Shown: in pieces, positions 5,801 through 6,486 of the stretch | Position numbering within the stretch: position 1 is the stretch's first letter | Layout of the letters: every line of letters begins with the position of its first letter | Source of the DNA: Actinomycetota bacterium | GTDB taxonomy: Bacteria > Actinomycetota > Acidimicrobiia > Acidimicrobiales > Ilumatobacteraceae | DNA: 6,486 nucleotides | Reading direction: 5' to 3' | NCBI GenBank assembly: GCA_009701105.1 | Contig: WLKU01000077.1 | Coordinates: 1 to 6,486, forward strand | The notes under the pieces: model-generated | Told to the model about the DNA's origin: nothing | What the model saw: the letters and a program-made list of their open reading frames with translations, nothing else | Database searches by the model: none | Position numbers and translations under genes: made by a program

Positions 5801-6486
5801 GATGCGCGCTCCAGCTCGGCTGCAACTCTAAACATGGTTGGTTCTCCAAGTGCTGGTGCAAGAATCTGCACACCAACTGGCATTGAATGGGCACCAGTTC
5901 CGAACGGGACGCTCATTGCGGCGTGACCAGCAAGGTTCGTAGGAATCGTAAAGATGTCGCACAGATACATCGTCAATGGGTCACTCGTTTTTTCGCCAAT
6001 TGGAAACGCAACCGTTGGAGATGTTGGAGTCAAGATCACATCGCACGATTGGTATGCAGCAGCAAAATCATTGGCGATAAGCCTGCGAACTTTGAGCGCT
6101 TTGCCGTAATACGCGTCGTAGTAGCCGGCCGACAACGCATATGTGCCCAACATGATGCGGCGTTTTACTTCTGCGCCAAAACCTGCTGCGCGAGTAGCGC
6201 CATACATGCTGATCAGATCTGCTGATTCGACTCGCAAGCCGTAGCGCACTCCGTCGTAACGTGCGAGATTGCTCGACGCCTCTGCAGGAGCAACCAAGTA
6301 ATACGCGGTAAGACAATACGAAAGCGATGGCAATGCAATGTCGACGATGGTTGCGCCTGCGGCCTTGAGAGCAGCAAAAGCAGCATCGAGTCGAGCGAGC
6401 ACTTCTGGCTCGCAGCCATCTGGCATGTCGGCAAGTCTGCCAATGCGCATTCCCTTCACGCCCTGACCAAGCACTGCAGTGAGCGA
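5797..6486 (-). CDS. gatA: Aspartyl/glutamyl-tRNA(Asn/Gln) amidotransferase subunit A, C-terminal part (5' end outside window)
   Basis: This holds the last 229 codons of gatA, roughly half of a normal ~490-residue protein; the gene is cut by the right window edge and is not truncated in itself. GatA is the amidase-family subunit that hydrolyses glutamine and passes ammonia to GatB. The Lys-Ser-Ser catalytic triad lies in the missing N-terminal half. Visible family features are GVKGMRIGRL near the start of the fragment, YYLVAPAEASSNLARYDGVRYG, GAEVKRRIMLGTYALSAGYYDAYYGKALKVR, DVILTPTSPTVAFPIGEK and DIFTIPTNLAGHAAMSVPFG, and the closing MPVGVQILAPALGEPTMFRVAAELE. The stop TGA shares bases with the gatB ATG, a 4-base overlap typical of the gatCAB operon. 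gatC, if present, would lie beyond the window. Confidence 0.96.
   Translation of the reverse strand, partial: SLTAVLGQGVKGMRIGRLADMPDGCEPEVLARLDAAFAALKAAGATIVDIALPSLSYCLTAYYLVAPAEASSNLARYDGVRYGLRVESADLISMYGATRAAGFGAEVKRRIMLGTYALSAGYYDAYYGKALKVRRLIANDFAAAYQSCDVILTPTSPTVAFPIGEKTSDPLTMYLCDIFTIPTNLAGHAAMSVPFGTGAHSMPVGVQILAPALGEPTMFRVAAELERAS
5809..5812 (-). promoter_or_regulatory. gatB: Ribosome binding site of gatB inside the end of gatA
   Basis: On the - strand GGAG (5812 to 5809) stands eight bases before the gatB ATG at 5800. It supports that start and contrasts with the iron permease and MNT genes, which have no such site and look leaderless. Confidence 0.6.

Noticed and set aside
1..6486. 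CRISPR arrays, tRNA or rRNA genes, insertion sequences and attachment sites
   Set aside because: No regularly spaced repeats, cloverleaf-like segments, transposase-like proteins or flanking terminal repeats were seen, although a covariance-model scan could not be run.

Overview
The window looks like a chromosomal segment from an actinobacterium (Actinomycetota) of moderate G+C, possibly a planktonic lineage. The evidence is an actinobacterial-type inositol-3-phosphate synthase tail, a DUF3054 membrane protein, a SAV_6107-like HEPN gene, a DtxR/IdeR-type iron box, and promoters placed so that the mRNA should begin at or next to the start codon (leaderless). The lineage is inferred from protein character only and was not tested by a search.

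Layout: on the + strand at the left edge lie the 3' end of an inositol-3-phosphate synthase gene (1-340) and a DUF3054 small membrane protein (about 384-695). Everything else is on the - strand. Reading in the direction of transcription from the right edge, the order is gatA (C-terminal half, cut by the window end), gatB (ATGA overlap with gatA), an FTR1/EfeU-type iron permease behind an iron-box promoter, ilvD (dihydroxy-acid dehydratase), then a two-gene cassette of a winged-helix/minimal-nucleotidyltransferase (MNT) protein and a HEPN protein. The HEPN gene runs tail-to-tail into the DUF3054 gene with a 23-bp overlap.

Functional modules: GatA and GatB belong to the tRNA-dependent amidotransferase that completes Asn-tRNA or Gln-tRNA synthesis. 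The permease imports iron and should be repressed by a DtxR/IdeR regulator when iron is plentiful. IlvD, an iron-sulfur enzyme of branched-chain amino-acid synthesis, follows it after only 24 bp and may share its transcript. The HEPN-MNT pair has the organisation of a toxin-antitoxin module. Its first gene begins inside a 36-bp near-perfect palindrome that also holds a -10-like hexamer, which suggests autoregulation by the protein's own winged helix.

The most interesting points are that palindrome, the HEPN active-site variant (R-x4-Y), the iron box inside a leaderless promoter, and the DUF3054 gene, whose conserved-looking first membrane helix is encoded upstream of any ordinary start codon. 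No rRNA, tRNA, CRISPR array or insertion sequence was seen, and no stretch over 300 bases lacks a gene.
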